A stretch of 64,000 nt of DNA from an uncultured Lachnospiraceae bacterium (GTDB lineage Bacteria > Bacillota > Clostridia > Lachnospirales > Lachnospiraceae): positions 51,723 through 115,722 of the forward strand of contig ONAD01000006.1 in the NCBI GenBank assembly GCA_900315735.1, written 5' to 3'. The notes under the pieces were generated by a model. The model saw only the letters and a program-made list of their open reading frames with translations, ran no database searches and was not told the origin of the DNA. The translations under genes were made by a program, and so were the position numbers. Positions 59,707-64,000 of this stretch are shown here, in pieces (position 1 is the stretch's first letter; each line of letters begins with the position of its first letter).

Positions 59707-60876
59707 CTAATCCTGAAAATAATCTTTATGTTCTACTTCTTTGTTGTTTTCGAAATAGATTCTTGGAATACGCTTGCCAAGGCAGCAGACAAATTCATAA
59801 TTAAATCTGCCGGATAAATCCCCGATTTCTTCCGCTGTAATCATTTCATTGCCATCTTTTCCAAGAAGTGTTACCTCTGTTCCAACGGTAACATCCGGTA
59901 CATCCGTAACGTCTACCATAAACTGATCCATGCAGACCCTGCCAAGAATCGGCACTCTCTTTCCCTGAATCAGCACAGAGCCTTTATTGGATAAGGTTCT
60001 CGGATAACCGTCTCCATATCCTACCGGAATCGTTGCCACCTTCGTCTCTCTGGTTGTGGTATAGGTTCCGCCATAGCTGATTTCTCTTCCTGCCGGCAGT
60101 GTCTTTACATAAGATACATGACTCTTTAATTCCATTAACGGATGCATTGGCAGTCTGTCTTTTTGTACTTCATCCGACGGCCACAGTCCGTATAATGTAA
60201 TTCCCGCTCTTACAATGTCCATATTTGCTTCCGGCAAATCGATAATTCCTGCACTGTTTGAACAGTGTGCATGATGGAAGGTAACGCCTTCTTCTTTGCA
60301 CATTGCAATCATTTTCTGAAACAGGTCAAGCTGCTTATGGGCGCCTGTTTTATCTTTTTCATCTGCCCTTGCAAAGTGGGTAAAGATACCCTCCATTATT
60401 ATATGTGGCAGCTTACTGATTTGCGCTATTTCTCCTGCATTTTCTTTTTCCACCTGATAACCAATCCGGCTCATTCCGGTATCCACTGCAATGTGAATTG
60501 CCACATCCTGATTTTTCTTTGTTGCTGCTTCCGAAAGTGCAACTGCCATATCATACGTAAATACGGCAGGCTCTAATTTCTGCTCTACAATAATCTCATA
60601 TTCATCCGGAAATGCAAAACCGAGAATCAGAATCGGTTTTTTAATTCCATGATTTCTTAAAATTACACCTTCTTCCACTGTGGCCACGCAGAATCCATGG
60701 AGATATGGAAGCGGTTCTAATACACGGGCAATTTCCGTTGCACCATGTCCGTATCCATCTGTTTTAATTACCGCAAACATGCTGGTATCTTTCTTTAAAA
60801 GCCGGTGCATTGCCTCCATATTTTCAATGGCAGCATCCAGATTCACGCTGGCATATACCCTGCTATATCTTTTCAT
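59707..60876 (-). CDS. alr: Alanine racemase
   Basis: A 389-residue fold-type III PLP enzyme. The PLP lysine lies in AVIKTDGYGHGATEIA (about residue 38), the second catalytic residue is Tyr in GREISYGGTYTT, and the C-terminal beta domain carries VCMDQFMVDVTDVP. It supplies D-alanine for peptidoglycan. ATG 60876 follows GAGGTG by 6 bases; a GTG at 60885 overlaps that site. The nnr-alr-mazF order is common in Firmicutes. Confidence 0.97.
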   Translation of the reverse strand: MKRYSRVYASVNLDAAIENMEAMHRLLKKDTSMFAVIKTDGYGHGATEIARVLEPLPYLHGFCVATVEEGVILRNHGIKKPILILGFAFPDEYEIIVEQKLEPAVFTYDMAVALSEAATKKNQDVAIHIAVDTGMSRIGYQVEKENAGEIAQISKLPHIIMEGIFTHFARADEKDKTGAHKQLDLFQKMIAMCKEEGVTFHHAHCSNSAGIIDLPEANMDIVRAGITLYGLWPSDEVQKDRLPMHPLMELKSHVSYVKTLPAGREISYGGTYTTTRETKVATIPVGYGDGYPRTLSNKGSVLIQGKRVPILGRVCMDQFMVDVTDVPDVTVGTEVTLLGKDGNEMITAEEIGDLSGRFNYEFVCCLGKRIPRIYFENNKEVEHKDYFQD

Positions 60877-60897
60877 TTCATTCACCTCAAATTATTA

Positions 60898-62385
60898 TTA
60901 TGACAACACATCGGATAAACCGTTTATAATTTCACCTGCGGTCAGTCCATGCTGTGAGACTGTTTTACTCCGCTCATCTGCTGCCGCCGCATGTACATAT
61001 ACCCCAAGCGGTGCCGCCTGCTCTGCAGATAACCCCTGCGCCATCAGACTTCCGATAATTCCGCTCAATACGTCTCCGCTTCCTGCAGTAGCCATTCCGC
61101 TGTTACCGTTCCGGTTAATAAATGTTTTTCCATAAGGAATTGCCGTTACCGTTCTGCTGTCTTTTAAAACACAGATTACATTATATTCCCTTGCAAAATC
61201 TTCTGCAACCTGCTCAATATTTTCTTTGATATAGGAAATGGCAAGCTGTTTTAACCGCGACATTTCTCCCAGATGTGGAGTTAATACCAGTTCCGTATGT
61301 GGACGAAGCAGCTGCTCTGTCTGCTCCGCAATAATATTTAATGCATCGGCATCTACCACCATTGGCACTGCCGCATTCTTAAGTACTGTCTTTACGATAC
61401 TGTGCGCCACATCACTTTTTCCAATTCCCGGTCCTAAAATAATAACGTCCGCCCAGGAAAGACATTCTAACAGCTGCTGTGTGTCTGCCTTCTTTGCAGA
61501 ATAGGTAGTAAGAATTGCCTCCGGCACTGCTGACTGTAAAATAATGCGGTTTTCTTCCGGTGTATACACTCTCACCAGTCCGCAGCCACTGCGATAAGCT
61601 GCCTTTGCTGCAAGAACCGCCGCACCTGCCATATTTACACTTCCGGCTACCAGAAGTACCTTGCCAAAGGTTCCTTTATTGGAATCAGCAGAACGGTTGT
61701 TTAAAAGATTTAAATCTTCTTTTGTAACCGCATAGGCAGCAGGCTTCTTATCCAGCCAGCTTTCCTCTCCGATACCGATATCCCGAACGGTAATATTGCC
61801 GCAGTACTCTGCCCCCGGAAATAGTACCATTCCGGTTTTGCAGTAAGCAAAGGTTACCGTATCATCCGCCTTAAAAGCTCCACCTAACACAGCTCCATTA
61901 TCTGCTGATACACCAGATGGTATATCCACCGCCAGCCGGTGGGCACTGCTCTGGTTTAAGCGTTCCATCAAACGCACCAGTTCATCATCTAATTTTCGTG
62001 ATAACCCTATGCCAAACAATGCATCAATAATCAGGCTGTAATCATTTGCATCCACAATTTCATCAACAAACGGAACACCATATGATGCTAATATTTCATA
62101 CTGTTCTTTTGCCTGTTTGGAAAAATGTGTTTTGTTTCCATAGAGATATACTTCAACCGGAATGTGGGATAAGTATAACATTCTTGCAATTGCCATGCCA
62201 TCCCCACCGTTATTTCCGGTTCCGCATACCACCAGTACGCGGTTACAGGAAATTTCTTTTTCCTGTATTACTTCTATCACAGAAAGTGCTGCGCGCTCCA
62301 TAAGAACCATGGACGGCACTTTAAAATGTTCGATTGTATTGGTATCACATGTTTTCATTTCCCGGGAATTTACAAGATATTCCAT
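60898..62385 (-). CDS. nnr: Bifunctional NAD(P)H-hydrate epimerase and ADP-dependent dehydratase
   Basis: A 495-residue fused repair enzyme. The N-terminal YjeF domain (about 1-215) has CGTGNNGGDGMAIARML and DALFGIGLSRKL; the C-terminal ribokinase-like domain (about 225-490) has ILGPGIGKSD, VVDADALNIIAE and TAGSGDVLSGIIGSLMAQGL. Together they restore damaged hydrated NAD(P)H. It lies 21 bases before alr and follows a coiled-coil gene and rex, placing NADH repair beside the NADH sensor. Confidence 0.96.
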   Translation of the reverse strand: MEYLVNSREMKTCDTNTIEHFKVPSMVLMERAALSVIEVIQEKEISCNRVLVVCGTGNNGGDGMAIARMLYLSHIPVEVYLYGNKTHFSKQAKEQYEILASYGVPFVDEIVDANDYSLIIDALFGIGLSRKLDDELVRLMERLNQSSAHRLAVDIPSGVSADNGAVLGGAFKADDTVTFAYCKTGMVLFPGAEYCGNITVRDIGIGEESWLDKKPAAYAVTKEDLNLLNNRSADSNKGTFGKVLLVAGSVNMAGAAVLAAKAAYRSGCGLVRVYTPEENRIILQSAVPEAILTTYSAKKADTQQLLECLSWADVIILGPGIGKSDVAHSIVKTVLKNAAVPMVVDADALNIIAEQTEQLLRPHTELVLTPHLGEMSRLKQLAISYIKENIEQVAEDFAREYNVICVLKDSRTVTAIPYGKTFINRNGNSGMATAGSGDVLSGIIGSLMAQGLSAEQAAPLGVYVHAAAADERSKTVSQHGLTAGEIINGLSDVLS

Positions 62386-62414
62386 AAATTAATTCCTTTC
62401 ACATGCATGCAGAA

Positions 62415-63158
62415 TTATGATTCTTCTTTTGCTCCTAAGTTCTCATTTTCTGTCTTATTCTGAGCATCCTTATTCTGAGTTTCTTTATTCTCAGATTCTT
62501 TATTCTTATCCTTTTCGTTTGCATTTTCTGCCGCCTTCTTTCCCTGCAGGCGGTCTTCATCTTCCTGCCGCAAATCAAATACATTTAAGATATCTACGCC
62601 AAAAATATCATGCATATAAGAATAAATCTGCCGGTTATTGATTTCACGATTCTGCTTTTTGATGATATTTTTCTTAAGTTCTACCCTTACTTTGTCAATC
62701 CATGCAGTAATTTCATCTGCTTCTTTGCTGTTCTGACGCAGTCTCTCATAGCAGTAACGCATGCTCTCTAACATCAGTTCCTGATTTGCACTGTTAATAT
62801 TACGCGGAAGTTCAATTAATTCATCTTCGATTTTTTCCATCTTGGCATTGACTTCATCAATCAGCCGCTTATCTTCATCTAGTTTTCTGGAAGAAAGATC
62901 TCCCTCGTTTTCCTCATGGGTTCCCTCCATGTTGGCAACAATGCTTTTCATCAACTGATTCTTGGTCTTTTTCAGTTCCTTTAAATCATTGTTAAGCTTT
63001 CCCTGCCGCTCTAACAGCTGATTTACTTTTTCTTCCAGCTGAGTGATTTCACTGGTTTTTCCGCTTAATGCAAAAAGTCTGTGCCACTTCTGGTCCAATA
63101 CCAGTATCGGCACTTTTCTGCTCTCTAATGCTTCCAGAAATTCTTTGTCATCTTTCAT
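62415..63158 (-). CDS. Coiled-coil protein of unknown function between rex and nnr
   Basis: A 247-residue soluble protein I cannot assign to a named family. It starts with a small conserved-looking region (EALESRKVPILVLDQKWHRLF), followed by coiled coil (about 36-72), a second helical part (about 95-190) and a C-terminal tail of about 40 residues made almost only of K, E, N, D, Q and A with a repeated NKxxQNK-like pattern. It lies 12 bases after rex and is probably co-transcribed with it, so it may be linked to redox control. An AGAGGTG ribosome site supports the start. Confidence 0.6.
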   Translation of the reverse strand: MKDDKEFLEALESRKVPILVLDQKWHRLFALSGKTSEITQLEEKVNQLLERQGKLNNDLKELKKTKNQLMKSIVANMEGTHEENEGDLSSRKLDEDKRLIDEVNAKMEKIEDELIELPRNINSANQELMLESMRYCYERLRQNSKEADEITAWIDKVRVELKKNIIKKQNREINNRQIYSYMHDIFGVDILNVFDLRQEDEDRLQGKKAAENANEKDKNKESENKETQNKDAQNKTENENLGAKEES

Positions 63159-63170
63159 GTAAAAACACCT

Positions 63171-63821
63171 CTATTCCAGCGTTTCCTTTTTTCCTTTATT
63201 CTTTGTCATATTATAGGACAACTGCATCAGGCTGTCTGATAAATGTACATTTTCCACTACAACATTTTCATCCAGTACTTCCAGATCCACATGGGCGAAA
63301 TTCCAGATTGCATGCACTCCAAGGCTCACCAGCTGGTTCGCCACTGCATCTGCCTTCTCTTTTGGCATAGTCAGTGTAGCAATATCCACCTTATGTGTCT
63401 TTACAAATTCTTCCAGTTTATCAATCATTTCGATTTTATTGCCACGAATGGATTTTCCACACAAATCCGGATTTACATCAAATAATCCTACGATAACAAA
63501 GCCGAGTTTTTCAAACTTCACATAATTAGCAAGCGCCTGTCCTAAATTACCGACTCCGATGATAATAATATTATGCTGTTCATTTAATCCCATAATCTTT
63601 CCGATTTCTTCATACAGGAATTGTACATTGTATCCATATCCCTGCTGTCCAAAGCCACCGAAATTATTTAAATCCTGTCTGATCTGTGACGCTGTCACTT
63701 TCATTCTTGCACTCAGTTCATTCGATGAAATACGTTCTACCCCTTCATCTAAAAGTTCCCCCAGATATCGGTAATATCTTGGCATTCTACGAATTACTGC
63801 CTGTGATATTTCTTTGCTCAT
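63171..63821 (-). CDS. rex: Redox-sensing transcriptional repressor Rex
   Basis: A 216-residue repressor. The N-terminal winged helix (about 1-80) starts ISQAVIRRMPRYYRYLGEL and includes SELSARMKVTASQIRQDLNNFGGFG (key part TASQIRQDLNNFG); the C-terminal Rossmann domain begins IIIGVGNLGQALANYV. Rex binds NADH and leaves DNA when the NADH/NAD ratio rises, controlling fermentation genes. ATG 63821 follows AGGAGGG. It heads the rex-coiled coil-nnr-alr-mazF run. Confidence 0.96.
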   Translation of the reverse strand: MSKEISQAVIRRMPRYYRYLGELLDEGVERISSNELSARMKVTASQIRQDLNNFGGFGQQGYGYNVQFLYEEIGKIMGLNEQHNIIIIGVGNLGQALANYVKFEKLGFVIVGLFDVNPDLCGKSIRGNKIEMIDKLEEFVKTHKVDIATLTMPKEKADAVANQLVSLGVHAIWNFAHVDLEVLDENVVVENVHLSDSLMQLSYNMTKNKGKKETLE

Positions 63822-63857
63822 TCTGCCAGTCCCTCCTGCTTTCAATACCCTACAATA

Positions 63858-63886
63858 ATTATAGTTTTTTGCCCAAAAGATGTCAA
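63858..63886 (-). promoter_or_regulatory. rex promoter, perfect consensus
   Basis: TTGACA (63886-63881), a 17-base spacer and TATAAT (63863-63858) on the minus strand. I did not find a clear Rex operator (TTGTGAA-type dyad) over it. The remaining bases to the window edge (63887-64000) hold no gene I can support. Confidence 0.88.
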
Positions 63887-64000
63887 TGTGTTACAACTTT
63901 AAGGTAGTGTAAATTTACTGTAGGAAATTAATAGACAGAGTATCCCCAAGATCTGTTTTAGAACTAAAGATGTTTCTATCATTATAATCTTTTTATTTTT

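Noticed and set aside
63909..63918. Palindrome GTAAATTTAC upstream of rex as a Rex operator.
   Set aside because: It lies upstream of the -35 element and lacks the TTGTGA/TCACAA arms of known Rex sites; a 10-base AT palindrome is not distinctive.

Overview
The window is ordinary chromosomal DNA of a low-GC Gram-positive bacterium of class Clostridia, most probably family Lachnospiraceae. The evidence is gene content and order: a lexA/yneA-type divergent SOS locus, mreBCD plus minCDE with a very long PBP2, yqfC-yqfD-phoH-ybeY, an ObgE-YhbY-NadD-RsfS operon, Rex, free-standing formate-THF ligase and FolD, sporulation-lineage proteins (YqfC, YqfD, SpoVB-like, BofC-like), and AGGAGG ribosome sites with frequent TTG/GTG starts. 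The genus cannot be fixed from the sequence alone. I saw no rRNA, tRNA, CRISPR array, insertion sequence or prophage.

Layout. 1-2135 (+): end of obgE, yhbY, a fused nadD-yqeK and rsfS, closed by a strong terminator. 2330-4215: lexA (-) facing a LysM cell-division-inhibitor-like gene and a SAP-domain gene (+), with five LexA-box-like sites between. 4376-5830 (+): an SGNH esterase and a PlsC-type acyltransferase. 5906-7676 (-): XerS-like recombinase and TtcA-like tRNA thiolase, overlapping. 7804-8253 (+): dtd, followed by about 350 bp of non-coding DNA with several hairpins. 8602-9231 (-): cytidylate-kinase-like protein.

9420-14478 (-): envelope/division cluster (HlyD-like protein, PLPBP, sepF, ylmH-like, lspA, rluD-like) with a four-copy hairpin repeat before lspA. 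14570-15268: DUF378 protein (+) converging on a small P-loop protein (-). 15351-25618 (-): one long shape and division operon, radC-mreB-mreC-mreD-PBP2-minC-minD-minE-rodA-mgsA-dacA. 25681-35615 (-): a methionine gamma-lyase-family gene, then two flavoproteins, mutS, mutL, miaA. 35717-45068 (-): rlmH, pdp, yqfC, yqfD, phoH, a membrane protein with a broken HD motif in the pgpH position, ybeY, DUF3048 lipoprotein, SpoVB-like flippase, BofC-like protein.

45171-46275 (+): small membrane protein and xpt. 46356-54525 (-): ClpP-like protease, uppP, ftsK, fhs, folD and a zinc-ribbon/TPR protein. 54708-57467 (-): metY and glgA. 57558-59228 (-): CorC-like protein and yebC. 59295-63821 (-): rex, a coiled-coil protein, nnr, alr and mazF.

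Most genes are housekeeping: peptidoglycan synthesis and cell shape, division-site placement, DNA repair, tRNA/rRNA modification, one-carbon metabolism. The observations most worth following are the five-box SOS locus with a SAP-domain passenger gene, the PgpH-position protein with a destroyed HD motif, the mazF gene without an adjacent antitoxin whose ribosome site can be sequestered, the tandem hairpin repeats before lspA, the structured gap after dtd, and a dispersed sequence found behind two terminators. All functions rest on reading motifs and gene order; no database search was run.
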